NCBI GenBank assembly: GCA_020632955.1
Contig: JACKEO010000012.1
Span: 1 to 64,000, forward strand
Direction: 5' to 3'
DNA from: Alphaproteobacteria bacterium
Lineage (GTDB): Bacteria; Myxococcota_A; UBA796; GCA-2862545
Length of the DNA: 64,000 nucleotides
Shown here: in pieces, positions 31,303 to 39,930 of the stretch
Numbering within the stretch: position 1 is the first letter of the stretch
How the letters are laid out: the number at the start of each line of letters is the position of its first letter
The notes under the pieces: model-generated
What the model saw: the letters and a program-made list of their open reading frames with translations, nothing else
The model's database searches: none
What the model was told of the DNA's origin: nothing
Translations under genes and position numbers: made by a program

Positions 31303-33063
31303 ATGTCCCACCGCACCCACGTGATCGGCGCGCTCGCGCTCGGCGCCGCGGCGCTCGCGCTGCCCGATCAGGCCGCTGCCTGCGGCGGCTTCTTCTGCAG
31401 CAGCGTCCCGATGGACCAGTCGAAGGAGCGCATCGTCTTCGCGATCGACGAGGAGGCGGGCAAGGTCGACGTCCACGTGCAGATCTTCTTCCAGGGCGAG
31501 GCCCGCGCCTTCGCCTGGGTGGTCCCCGTCCCGGGCGTGCCCGAGGTCGGCCTGTCCACCGACCAGCTGTTCCAGACGCTCGACTGGCAGACCCGGCCCT
31601 ACTTCAACCTCGACTGGAAGGAGAAGGGCTCCTGCGTCTACGACGGCGGCATCTTCTACGGGCCCGAGGCGGCCCTCGACGATGCCGACTCCGGCGCGGG
31701 CGGCGGGCCGCCCAGCGACGGGGTCACGGTGGAGGCCGAGGGCCAGACCGGTCCCTACGACTGGAAGGTGGTGTCGGCCACGAGCAAGCAGGCCCTGCTG
31801 GACTGGCTGGCCGACCCCGACGGCAACCCGTCCACCGCCGATGCCTACCAGGTGCCCCCCACCTTCGACGGCGCCGTGGGGCCCTACGTGGATGGCGGCT
31901 CGCGCTTCGTGGCCTTCCGGCTCACCGCCGACGCCGACGCGGGCGACATCACGCCCGTGCGTCTGCGGTACGACGGTGACAAGGCGCTGATCCCGCTGGT
32001 GCTCACGTCGATCGCCGCCGTGCCCGACATGCGGCTCCAGCCCTTCGTCTTCGCGTCCAAGCGCGCCGTGCCCGAGAACTACCTGCACGTGCGCATCAAC
32101 GAGGCGAAGATCAACTGGCTCACCAACGGCAGCAACTACGAGGACGTGATCTCGCAGGCGGCCGACGAGGCGGGCGGGCAGGCCTTCGCCACCGACTTCC
32201 ACGGGCCCACGGCCCCGCTGCGCGGCCAGCTCTACCGCCCCGGGCAGTTCGACCTGGACGCGATCCGCGATCTCACCGACGTGACCGACCTGGTCACGAC
32301 GCTGCTCGTGCAGGGCTTCCCCCGCACCGCGCAGATGCAGAACCTGCTGCGCGATCACCTGCCCCTGCCCGAGGCGGCGGTGAAGGCCGGCATCGACGAG
32401 CGGTCCTTCTACAACTGCCTGGACTGCTACGCGCAGTACCTGCAGGGCGTGGACTTCGACTTCGACGCCTTCGCCGACGACCTCGACGAGCTCGTCATCC
32501 AGCCGATCGTCGAGGCCGAGGCGCTGTACCACGACCACGACGTGCTCACGCGGATGACCTCGTCGATGGATCCGCGCGAGATGACGCTGGACCCCCGCTT
32601 CGTCCTCAACCCGGACATGACGGCGCCGGTGAGCAACCAGCACCGCGCCACGCTCGTCATCGACTGCGGTGACGGCGGGAAGTGGTCGGAGTCCCCGCGC
32701 TGGATCGAGCTCGAGGACGGCACGGTGCTCCAGGTGCCCGACGACCAGTGGTTCTGGGACAACGGCGGCTACGAGGCCTGGCCCGCCGGCGACGACCAGC
32801 CTGCCGCGCTGGTCATCGAGAAGACGGCGGCCCGTGGGCAGCCCGAGCCGTTCCAGGACCGCACCGAGGAGGTGGACGCGCTGGTGGAGGCCTACAACGC
32901 CTGGGTCACCTCGCTCGGTGGCGACAAGGGTACCGATCCCCTCGGGGACGACGACGCGGCGCTCCGTGCCTGCGGCGGCTGCGCCTCGGGCGGCCTGGGC
33001 TCCGGCGCGCCGGCCGGCCTGCTGCTCGTCGGCCTGCTCGGGCTGCGGCGCCGCCGCAGCTGA
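31303..33063 (+). CDS. DUF2330-family secreted protein with MYXO-CTERM tail
   Basis: 586 residues. Signal peptide (VIGALALGAAALALPDQAAA) runs directly into CGGFFCS, the hallmark start of DUF2330 proteins. Further family features: the strand-rich stretch IVFAIDEEAGKVDVHVQI and FAWVVPVPGVPEV. The C-terminus CGGCASGGLGSGAPAGLL followed by a hydrophobic stretch and LRRRRS is a MYXO-CTERM-like sorting signal, so the protein should be displayed on the surface after tail processing. Function of DUF2330 is unknown. Single gene, closed by the hairpin at 33081. Confidence 0.85.
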   Translation: MSHRTHVIGALALGAAALALPDQAAACGGFFCSSVPMDQSKERIVFAIDEEAGKVDVHVQIFFQGEARAFAWVVPVPGVPEVGLSTDQLFQTLDWQTRPYFNLDWKEKGSCVYDGGIFYGPEAALDDADSGAGGGPPSDGVTVEAEGQTGPYDWKVVSATSKQALLDWLADPDGNPSTADAYQVPPTFDGAVGPYVDGGSRFVAFRLTADADAGDITPVRLRYDGDKALIPLVLTSIAAVPDMRLQPFVFASKRAVPENYLHVRINEAKINWLTNGSNYEDVISQAADEAGGQAFATDFHGPTAPLRGQLYRPGQFDLDAIRDLTDVTDLVTTLLVQGFPRTAQMQNLLRDHLPLPEAAVKAGIDERSFYNCLDCYAQYLQGVDFDFDAFADDLDELVIQPIVEAEALYHDHDVLTRMTSSMDPREMTLDPRFVLNPDMTAPVSNQHRATLVIDCGDGGKWSESPRWIELEDGTVLQVPDDQWFWDNGGYEAWPAGDDQPAALVIEKTAARGQPEPFQDRTEEVDALVEAYNAWVTSLGGDKGTDPLGDDDAALRACGGCASGGLGSGAPAGLLLVGLLGLRRRRS

Positions 33064-33080
33064 ACGCGGCGTCCCTCACG

Positions 33081-33116
33081 GGCCCCGGTGCGCGGCCATC
33101 GCCGCACGCCGGGGCC
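33081..33116. terminator. Bidirectional hairpin between converging genes
   Basis: GGCCCCGG at 33081-33088 pairs with CCGGGGCC at 33109-33116; additional GCG/CGC pairing inside. Lies between the stop of the DUF2330 gene and the stop of the - strand gene at 33148. Confidence 0.6.
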
Positions 33117-33147
33117 TTCGTGCGTCTGCGGACCCTGTGCCGGGTGA

Positions 33148-33573
33148 TCAGCGACGCAGGGTGCGCCAGGTGTCGAGCCAGTCCGGGGGACCGGGATCGC
33201 TGGGGGGACCTCCGAGGGCCTGGAGCGCGGCCTCCGCGAGGGGCACCAGCCGTGCTCGCGCGGCCTCGAGGCGGCGCTCCATCAGCGCGGGGGCGGTCTC
33301 GGTCTCCCGGAGCCACAGGCCGAAGCGCTCGATCTCGTCGAAGGCGAGCGTGGCGGCGTGCAGGACGGTGGGCTCGAGCGTGAGCAGCTCGTCGGCGCGC
33401 AGCCGCTGCCAGCTCACGCGCACCAGGTCGAGCAGGGGCTCCTTGTCCTTGTAGGAGGCCCAGAACTGCAGGGCGTGCGGCGTGTCGAGCGTGAGCCGGT
33501 CGATCACCGCGGCGAGCTCCGAGGCCAGCTGCTCGGCGAGCGAGGGGGGACGCCGGACGTGGCGGAGCACCAC
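33148..33573 (-). CDS. Small helical protein of unknown function
   Basis: 141 residues from a GTG (33573) that follows the upstream stop by one base; an adjacent in-frame GTG at 33570 is an alternative. No family recognised. Predicted mostly helical: SLAEQLASELAAVIDRLTLD, LLDLVRVSWQRLRADELL, LHAATLAFDEIERFGLWL, then an Arg/Ala-rich helix. No signal peptide, no membrane helix, no Cys, so a cytoplasmic protein. Tightly coupled to the secreted-protein gene at 33575 and divergent from the MoxR/VWA pair. Confidence 0.6.
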   Translation of the reverse strand: MVLRHVRRPPSLAEQLASELAAVIDRLTLDTPHALQFWASYKDKEPLLDLVRVSWQRLRADELLTLEPTVLHAATLAFDEIERFGLWLRETETAPALMERRLEAARARLVPLAEAALQALGGPPSDPGPPDWLDTWRTLRR

Positions 33574-33574
33574 C

Positions 33575-34237
33575 TCAGGGCACGAGCGGCCGGAAGGCGT
33601 CGGAGGTGTCGCCACCGCACGGCCGGAAGGTGCGGTACGCGATGGTCTGGGAGGCCGTGGCCCGGAAGACCCCCGCCGCCACGTCGAAGGTGAGCACCTC
33701 GGCCTCGGGGAAGAGCGTGCCCTCGAGCGCGCGCCCCGTGAGCGTGGCGCGCGCGTCGGTGACCCGCAGACGCCGGTGCGCGGTGACCGTGAAGGGCAGG
33801 TCGGCCACGAGCCGCGCGGCCAGGGTGTCGCCGTCGGGCAGCTCGTCCCAGCTGACGGCGGCGTCGCCGTGGCGGAGCGCATGCACCACGCCCGCCACGA
33901 GCGCGTCGCCGGACGCCCACTCCGGAGGACGTCGCTGATCGTCGACCACGCCGACCATCGGGAGGAAGTGCGGCTGCTGGTGATCGTAGCGGCGCACGGT
34001 GGACGCACGGGGCTCCTCCACCTCCTCGCCGAGCGAGCGCACCACCACGTCGACCCACACGCCGTCCTCGAGGCGGCCGATGAAGCCGGCGTCCCCGCGT
34101 GCGGCACGTCGGCGCCCCTGCGCCCAGGACCAGGAGGCGCGGCCGACGACCTCCCAGCAGCCCTCGGGCGGGTGCTGCAGGGTGGGGGAGGGCGCGGCGC
34201 CGGCGAGGCCGGCGAGGAGGGGCAGCAGCGACAGCAT
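33575..34237 (-). CDS. Secreted protein of unknown function
   Basis: 220 residues with a signal peptide (MLSLLPLLAGLAGAAP, cleavage after AGA). Mature part is mixed alpha/beta with EGCWEVVGRASWSWAQGRRR near the start and FRPCGGDTSDAFRPL near the end, the two Cys possibly forming one disulfide. The stretch VAGVVHALRHGDAAVSWDEL to FTVTAHRRLRVTDARATLTG suggests a beta-sandwich; no family recognised. First gene of a two-gene - strand unit, divergent from the MoxR gene at 34322 across 84 bp. Confidence 0.65.
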   Translation of the reverse strand: MLSLLPLLAGLAGAAPSPTLQHPPEGCWEVVGRASWSWAQGRRRAARGDAGFIGRLEDGVWVDVVVRSLGEEVEEPRASTVRRYDHQQPHFLPMVGVVDDQRRPPEWASGDALVAGVVHALRHGDAAVSWDELPDGDTLAARLVADLPFTVTAHRRLRVTDARATLTGRALEGTLFPEAEVLTFDVAAGVFRATASQTIAYRTFRPCGGDTSDAFRPLVP

Positions 34238-34321
34238 CGATCGTCTCCGGGTCCGTGCGCGGTAACACGGGCGGCGCCCCGGTCGGGACCGGCTATGGTG
34301 CGGCCCGGGTCGTGAGGACGG

Positions 34322-36388
34322 ATGGCGCAGGCCTGGCCGGACATCCCCGGCGTGACCGAGTCGGGCGGACGGGCGCGCCTCCCGAGGCGGCCCGAGGCCG
34401 TGGCGGCCCTCCTCCGCACGGCGTGTGCCTCGGGTGCGGGCGTCAGCCTGCCGGACCTGGTGCGGCTCGCGGCCCGGGCCTCGGGTGCAGACGCCGCTCG
34501 GCTCGAGGGCCTCGCGGCCTGGCTGCCCGTGTCGCGCGTGGCCCGATGGTCACCTGGTGGCGCGCTGCAGCTGCATCCGGAGACGAGCGTCCACGACCTG
34601 GCGCTCCGCTACGAGGCGTGGCTCTGCACCCAGCCCGCGGCCCCCGAGGACCTCGAGCGCCTCGCCGCCCTCGGGCAGGCCGTCGTGGAGGCCACGGTCG
34701 AGGAGGACGCGCCCGTGGGCGGGGAGCCCTGGCCGGCCCGGTCGGTGCCCGCCGAGGCCGCGGCAGGGGAGGTGGACCCGCTCACCGCCCGGGTGCGCCG
34801 CCTGCTCGACGCGCTGGACGCGGCCTTCCTCGAGCGCAGGGTGCAGGTGCGCGCGGTGCTGCTGGCGCTGCTCGCGGGCCGGCACGCCCTCCTGCTGGGC
34901 CCACCGGGCACCGCCAAGAGCCTGCTCGCCCGCGGGCTGCGCGGCTGCTTCCGCGACGCCGTCTACTTCGAGTACCTGCTCTCGCGGTTCACCCACCCCG
35001 ACGAGCTGTTCGGTCCGGTGTCCATCCCGGGGCTGAAGCAGGAGGACTACCGCCGGCTCACCGAAGGCTACCTGCCACGGGCCCACGTGGCCTTCCTCGA
35101 CGAGGTGTTCAAGGCGAACTCGGCCATCCTCAACAGCCTGCTCACGCTGGTGAACGAGCGCATCTTCCACCACGGGCGTCACCGCGACGACGCGCCGCTC
35201 ATCGGCCTCGTGGGGGCCAGCAACGAGCTGCCGGATCCCGAGGGTGGACTGGGCGCCCTGTACGACCGCTTCCTCGTGCGCGTGGCGGTGCCGCCCCTCG
35301 CCGACCCCGACGCCTTCCTCGCCGTGGCCACCGGCGCGGTCCCCACGGTGGCGATTCCCGCGGAGGACGCGCTGGACCTCGAGGACCTCGCCACGCTGCG
35401 GTCGCGCGCCCGGGAGGTGACGGTCTCGGCGCCGGCGCGGCAGGTGCTGGTCGAGGCCTGGCGTGTGGCGGCGGAGGCGGGCTGGTCGGTGAGCGATCGC
35501 CGCTGGCGGCAGGGGGTGGAGCTGCTGCAGGTGGCGGCCGCCGCCGAGGGCCGGTCGGAGGTGGAGCCGCTCGATCTGTTGCTGCTCGAGCCCGTGCTGG
35601 CCCCCGACCCCTCGCGTGCGGCCGAGGTGCGCGACACGCTGCTCGACCTCCTCGCCGTCCGCGCCCTTCCCCGGCACGACCTGCAGGCGCAGTGGCTGCT
35701 GCTCGCCCGCGACCGGGTGGCGCCGCTGGCGCCCGGCGAGGGGCTCGATCGGCCCGAGGGCTCGGTGCTCGACGCGCGCATCGCCACCCGGCGACGGCAC
35801 GCGCGTCGTCTGCTCGCGCACGCCGAGGCGGCGGTCGCGGAGCTCGGCCGCGATCGGGACCGGGTGGAGCGGTCCGCCGCCCGTCTCTGGCTCCCGCAGG
35901 TGCCCGCGCGGGTGCTCGCCGCCCACATCGAGACGGGACGCGAGCTGGCCACGGTGCTCGAGGCGGCGGAGCGCTACCTCGAGGAGCTGGGCTCCCCGGC
36001 GCAGGTGGTGCGGGCGCTCCTGGGCCGGCTGCCCCCGCCCGAGCGCCGGAGCTTCGGCGCCGGGGTGGCGCTGCGGCTGCGCATCCCGGCCTGCGAGGTG
36101 GCCTTCGGACTCACCCTGGCCGGCGAGCGCGTCGACCCGCCCGGCAGCGCCGAGGGGGATCGCGATCGTCGCCGGAGCATCGAGGCCGAGCTGTTCGAGC
36201 GCGCGCCGGAGCTCGTGCTCACGGTGGAGGAGCTGCTGTCGCTGCTCCGGGGCGATGTCGAGGCGGATGCCCTCGTGGCGCGGGTGCCGGTCTCCTCCTC
36301 GCTGAACGCGGTGAGCGCGCTCGGCCGGGTGCGCCGTCGCCTCGGTCCCTCGGGCATCCCCGAGCCGCCCCCGCTGCGTGGGTCGTGA
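34322..36388 (+). CDS. MoxR-family AAA+ ATPase (RavA-like)
   Basis: 688 residues. A helical N-terminal extension of ~170 residues (wHTH-like EAVAALLRTACASGAGV) precedes the AAA core. Walker A GPPGTAKS at 193-200 (Lys199), the MoxR-specific YLLSRFTHPDELFGPVSI, Walker B VAFLDEVFKANSAILNSLL, sensor 1 GASNELPDPEGG and Arg-finger region LYDRFLVRV are all intact. A long C-terminal region (~400-688) includes basic helices and a beta-rich part, as in RavA. MoxR ATPases act as chaperones for metalloenzyme or complex maturation together with a VWA partner, here the next gene, whose GTG overlaps its stop. Confidence 0.88.
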   Translation: MAQAWPDIPGVTESGGRARLPRRPEAVAALLRTACASGAGVSLPDLVRLAARASGADAARLEGLAAWLPVSRVARWSPGGALQLHPETSVHDLALRYEAWLCTQPAAPEDLERLAALGQAVVEATVEEDAPVGGEPWPARSVPAEAAAGEVDPLTARVRRLLDALDAAFLERRVQVRAVLLALLAGRHALLLGPPGTAKSLLARGLRGCFRDAVYFEYLLSRFTHPDELFGPVSIPGLKQEDYRRLTEGYLPRAHVAFLDEVFKANSAILNSLLTLVNERIFHHGRHRDDAPLIGLVGASNELPDPEGGLGALYDRFLVRVAVPPLADPDAFLAVATGAVPTVAIPAEDALDLEDLATLRSRAREVTVSAPARQVLVEAWRVAAEAGWSVSDRRWRQGVELLQVAAAAEGRSEVEPLDLLLLEPVLAPDPSRAAEVRDTLLDLLAVRALPRHDLQAQWLLLARDRVAPLAPGEGLDRPEGSVLDARIATRRRHARRLLAHAEAAVAELGRDRDRVERSAARLWLPQVPARVLAAHIETGRELATVLEAAERYLEELGSPAQVVRALLGRLPPPERRSFGAGVALRLRIPACEVAFGLTLAGERVDPPGSAEGDRDRRRSIEAELFERAPELVLTVEELLSLLRGDVEADALVARVPVSSSLNAVSALGRVRRRLGPSGIPEPPPLRGS

Positions 36389-37896
36389 GCACGCCCTGGC
36401 ACGTGCGCACGGAGGGGGTGTGTCGGCACCCCGCGGTGGTCGGACTGGGGCGCGACGAGGTGGAGCAGCTGCGCGTGGAGGCCTTCGCGCGCGACCTCGC
36501 CGCCTGGCTGGACGGCGCGCCGCGGTCGTCGCTGGCGCCGCTGGGTCGCGTGGTGACGGCGGTGGGGGGACGAGGCCTGCGGGACGCCCGCACGGTGTGT
36601 CGCGACCTGCCGCTGCTCGCGGTGGAGGCGGCGGCGCGCGCCACGGCGACCCTGTGGCCGCTCCTCGCGTTGCCCCCCGAGGAGGAGCCGCCGCCGGCGG
36701 GCGCCGCGGAGGACGGCGACGGCGGGGAGGCGCAGGAGTCCGAGGCCGAGGAAGGGGCCGACGACGAGGACGGCGACGAGGGCGCTCCCGAGGCGGACGG
36801 CGATCCGCACGAGGACGACGCCGATCCCGAGGATGCGGGGCGCGCGCTGCTCCAGGCGCTCGCCGACGGCGCGCCCCCGGACGATCCGGAGCTGGATGCG
36901 CTCGCCCGTCAGCTCGCAGTGGTGGAGGGGCCCGAGCACGCGCTCGCCGACCGGTTGGAGCCGGTGGGAGGCGAGGCATGGGAGGGTGCCCGCGAGGGCG
37001 AGGAGCTCGCGCGCACGCTGGAGCAGCTCGTGCCCGGCGTGGGGTGGGGCATGGCGCCCGGGCACCTCCACGCCGCCCTCGGCGCGCGGCTGGAGCGCGC
37101 CGTGGCCCTGCTCCACCAGCTCCCCGAGCTGCGGGCGCTGGCGGAGCGGCTGGGTCGGCTCGAGGCGGACGAGGCCACCACGCGACAGGAGGAGGGGGGC
37201 GGCGAGGAGGTCACGGGCGTGCGGCTCGGGGGGGAGGCCGCCGCGGCCCTGCCGGCGGAGCTGGCCCTGCTCGGCGACCCGGACACGGAGGACCTCTTCT
37301 ACCAGCGCCTCCTCGAGCACCGCCTGCTGTCGCTCGAGCTGTCGGGGAGCGGTGTCGACGGCGTGCAGGCCCCGCAGGTGCGCGGACCCGTCCTCGCCTG
37401 CATCGACACCTCGGGGTCGATGGCCGGCCCACCGGAGCAGGTGGCCAAGGCCATGGTCCTCGCCGTGTGTCGCCGGGTGCTGCCGCAGGGACGCACCGTG
37501 CACCTGCTGCTCTTCGGCGCCACGGGCGAGGGCACCGAGCTGCGCCTGCGCCGTGGTCGGAGCGGGCTGGAGGACCTGCTCGACTTCCTCGCGCTGCGGT
37601 TCGAGGGGGGCACCGACTTCGACACCCCGCTGCGCCGGGCGCTGGAGCTGCTGCAGGAGCGGGAGCTGGAGCGAGCCGACGTGCTCGTGGTCACCGACGG
37701 GCTGGGACACGCCCGCACCGAGGTCGTGCAGGCGGTGGCCGAGGCGCGGGCGCAGCGGGGCGTGCGCGTGCTCGGCGTGGTGGTGGGCGAGGGGGACGAG
37801 GACGCCGTCCGGGCCTTCTCGGACGAGGTCTGGAGGATCGACCCCCTGGCCGTCGAGGGCGGCGGGACCCTGCTCCGGCGGGTCAGCGCTCGCTGA
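36385..37896 (+). CDS. VWA domain protein, ViaA-like partner of the MoxR ATPase
   Basis: 503 residues. Helical N-terminal part, then a strikingly acidic linker (~103-155, almost only Asp/Glu/Ala/Gly), a second helical part, and a C-terminal von Willebrand A domain with an intact metal-ion site: DTSGSM at 341-346, GGTDFDTPL (the Thr), and DVLVVTDGLGH (the late Asp). Cytoplasmic; works with the upstream AAA ATPase, to which it is translationally coupled (GTGA). The 3' end overlaps a converging small gene by 14 bp. Confidence 0.87.
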   Translation: MSTPWHVRTEGVCRHPAVVGLGRDEVEQLRVEAFARDLAAWLDGAPRSSLAPLGRVVTAVGGRGLRDARTVCRDLPLLAVEAAARATATLWPLLALPPEEEPPPAGAAEDGDGGEAQESEAEEGADDEDGDEGAPEADGDPHEDDADPEDAGRALLQALADGAPPDDPELDALARQLAVVEGPEHALADRLEPVGGEAWEGAREGEELARTLEQLVPGVGWGMAPGHLHAALGARLERAVALLHQLPELRALAERLGRLEADEATTRQEEGGGEEVTGVRLGGEAAAALPAELALLGDPDTEDLFYQRLLEHRLLSLELSGSGVDGVQAPQVRGPVLACIDTSGSMAGPPEQVAKAMVLAVCRRVLPQGRTVHLLLFGATGEGTELRLRRGRSGLEDLLDFLALRFEGGTDFDTPLRRALELLQERELERADVLVVTDGLGHARTEVVQAVAEARAQRGVRVLGVVVGEGDEDAVRAFSDEVWRIDPLAVEGGGTLLRRVSAR

Positions 37897-38161
37897 CCGC
37901 CTGCGCGGCCGCGCGTGCCAGGCGATCGGCGCGCTCCTGGGCGGCCTGCCGCTCGGCGAGGGCGACGATGGTGCACGCGCGCACGGCGGCCGCGTCGAGT
38001 CCTCGGAGGGCCTCGAGCTCCTCGGCGGCATGCTGCAGGCCGTTCCGCGCCAGCTCGGGCAGCGTGAGGGGACACGCGATGTCCCCCCGGTGCACGGCGC
38101 GCAGCAGGGCCCGGAGGTCCTTGTCGCTCACGCCCGTCAGTCCCGTCGCACCCAGCTTCAC
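37883..38161 (-). CDS. Small conserved protein of unknown function
   Basis: 92 residues from a GTG with a perfect GGAGG site 6 bases upstream, which decides the start. Sequence begins VKLGATGLTGVSDKDLRALL and continues RAVHRGDIACPLTLPELARN, then an Ala/Glu/Arg-rich helical end. I recall similar short proteins scattered in myxobacterial genomes, all with the KDLRALLRAVHRG and CPLT elements, but none with known function. The helix-rich layout with a Cys-Pro turn could be a DNA- or protein-binding module. Confidence 0.68.
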   Translation of the reverse strand: MKLGATGLTGVSDKDLRALLRAVHRGDIACPLTLPELARNGLQHAAEELEALRGLDAAAVRACTIVALAERQAAQERADRLARAAAQAVSER

Positions 38162-38227
38162 GTCGCCTCCGGCCGGGGCCTCTATCGAGCCTCCGGGGCG
38201 AACGGTACGATGCGGCCGGAGGTGGAC

Positions 38228-39877
38228 GTGCGGACCCTCGCCCTCGCCCTCGTGCTCGCGCCGGCCTGCGTCGGCCCGGTCCCGTTCGGGGCGGACGCGC
38301 CGAAGGACGGTGGCGTCGACACCGACGCGGGCGACACCGGCACCGACGGGCCGGGGGACGATCTGCCGTCCGACACCGACGCGCCGGTCGCGCCGGACGA
38401 GACCGACACCGCGGGGGACGACACGGACGGTCCGGGCGACAGCGCCGACAGCGCCGACAGCGGCACCGCCTCCTGTGCCTGCGACGACCTCGATCCCTGC
38501 ACCCTGGACGTGTGCCTGCCCGGGGGGACCTGCGCGCACCACGGCGCCTGGGACGGCACGCCGGTCGGCCTCTTCCCCCAGGATCTGCTCCGGGATCCGG
38601 GCACGCTGGAGGTGCAGGTCCTGTCGACGAAGACGGTGACGAAGAACCTGCGTCAGGTGCGGGTGCAGGAGCTGCGGTTCACCGGCTGGGAGTCGGAGGC
38701 GTGCATGCTGCGCCCCGTGCGGCTCCAGGCCTTCCTCGCGATGCCGGTGGACGTGGTGGGGACCACGCGCTCGACGCCCGGTCTCGTGGTGGCGCACGGG
38801 CTGGGCGGCCTCGCCGACGAAGGCGCCGCGGTGGGTCCGGCGGGCGACCACGGCCTCGTCACGCTGGCCTACTCGGGTCCGGGCCAGGGCGCGTCGCAGG
38901 GGACGCCGTCGGAGCCCGACCACCTCTTCGACACGCTCACGATCCCCCGCGACTCGTGGTTCTGGGAGCACGCCGCCGCGGCGATGCGGGGACTGACGCT
39001 GCTGGGGGCGCTGCCGGAGGTGGATCCGGGGCGGCTGGCCATGAGCGGGTACTCGGGGGGCGGCGTGGCCACGCTGATCGCGAACGGGGTCGACGACCGG
39101 CTCGCGGCGGCCGTCGTGGTGAGCGCCACGGGCCACTGGCAGCTGGCCGTCGACAACCCGACGCCCGGCTGGCAGGCCGACCTGCTCGCCGACATGACGC
39201 CGCCGCGCACGAAGGACGCGCCGGAGTGGAAGGCGCTGGAGGGCGCCCTCGATCCGCGACACTTCCTGGCCACCGCCCACGGCCGCACCCTGCTCATCGA
39301 CGGCACCCAGGACCAGTTCTTCCCGATCGACACGGCCCGCGCGACGATGGCCGACCTGCAGGCCGCCGACCCCGCCCACCGGCTGCTGGAGATCGTGGAC
39401 TGGGACCACGGCTGGTTCGCGCTGTTCAACGACGAGCTCCCCGGCCTCGAGAGCTCGCGCGCGGTCCGCTTCTGGCTCCGGCACGCCCTCGGCACGGCGG
39501 GCAGCGCCGCGGGCCTGCCGTCGCAGCCCGAGCTCGTCGACGCCCAGCCCGCCCTGTGCGACGGCTTCACGGTGCCCTGCACGGTGGTGGTGGTGCGGGT
39601 GCCGCCCGGTCCCTACGCCGCGGTGGACGGCTGGGTGCGCTTCAGCGCCGACGGGCTCGGCTGGGCCAGCGCGAAGCTGCAGGGCGGGCCCGAGATCTTC
39701 ACGGCCGAGATCAAGCCGTGCCTGTCGCTGCCCTGCACCATCACGCTGGCGAACCACGCCATGGTGGTCGACGTGGCCTTCCGCTGGGGCGGCGTGCTCG
39801 ACGAGCCCTTCCGGCTGTCGTCCATCCCGCGGCTGCCGCCGGGCTTCGCGCCCCGGATCCTCCCGATCCAGCCCTGA
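38228..39877 (+). CDS. Alpha/beta hydrolase lipoprotein (esterase/peptidase fold)
   Basis: 549 residues starting at the GTG 38228, chosen over ATG 38210 because GGAGG (38218-38222) is correctly spaced from it and the product opens with a lipoprotein signal, MRTLALALVLAPAC. An Asp/Thr/Gly-rich linker (~50 residues) is followed by a Cys-containing segment (CDDLDPCTLDVCLPGGTCA) and an alpha/beta hydrolase domain: HGLGGLADEG (oxyanion region), nucleophile Ser in MSGYSGGGVATL, acid Asp likely in LLIDGTQDQFFP, His in IVDWDHGWFALF. The last ~110 residues are a beta-rich add-on with two Cys pairs. An exported esterase or acyl hydrolase; substrate unknown. Confidence 0.78.
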   Translation: MRTLALALVLAPACVGPVPFGADAPKDGGVDTDAGDTGTDGPGDDLPSDTDAPVAPDETDTAGDDTDGPGDSADSADSGTASCACDDLDPCTLDVCLPGGTCAHHGAWDGTPVGLFPQDLLRDPGTLEVQVLSTKTVTKNLRQVRVQELRFTGWESEACMLRPVRLQAFLAMPVDVVGTTRSTPGLVVAHGLGGLADEGAAVGPAGDHGLVTLAYSGPGQGASQGTPSEPDHLFDTLTIPRDSWFWEHAAAAMRGLTLLGALPEVDPGRLAMSGYSGGGVATLIANGVDDRLAAAVVVSATGHWQLAVDNPTPGWQADLLADMTPPRTKDAPEWKALEGALDPRHFLATAHGRTLLIDGTQDQFFPIDTARATMADLQAADPAHRLLEIVDWDHGWFALFNDELPGLESSRAVRFWLRHALGTAGSAAGLPSQPELVDAQPALCDGFTVPCTVVVVRVPPGPYAAVDGWVRFSADGLGWASAKLQGGPEIFTAEIKPCLSLPCTITLANHAMVVDVAFRWGGVLDEPFRLSSIPRLPPGFAPRILPIQP

Positions 39878-39902
39878 GGCCGGCGGCCGGGAGGTGCCGG
39901 CC
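39878..39902 (+). terminator. Hairpin after the hydrolase lipoprotein gene
   Basis: GGCCGGC at 39878-39884 pairs with GCCGGCC at 39896-39902 (7 bp, 11-base loop), starting at the base after the stop codon. Lies before dcd. Confidence 0.45.
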
Positions 39903-39930
39903 AGCCGGGCTGCGATAGGGGCGCGGGACC

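Noticed and set aside
34099..37896. A 1265-codon + strand frame across the MoxR and VWA genes
   Set aside because: Before 36385 its product is low-complexity Arg/Gly/Pro/Ala, typical of an alternative frame of GC-rich DNA. The MoxR frame carries all ATPase motifs, and the VWA gene is the true frame from 36385.
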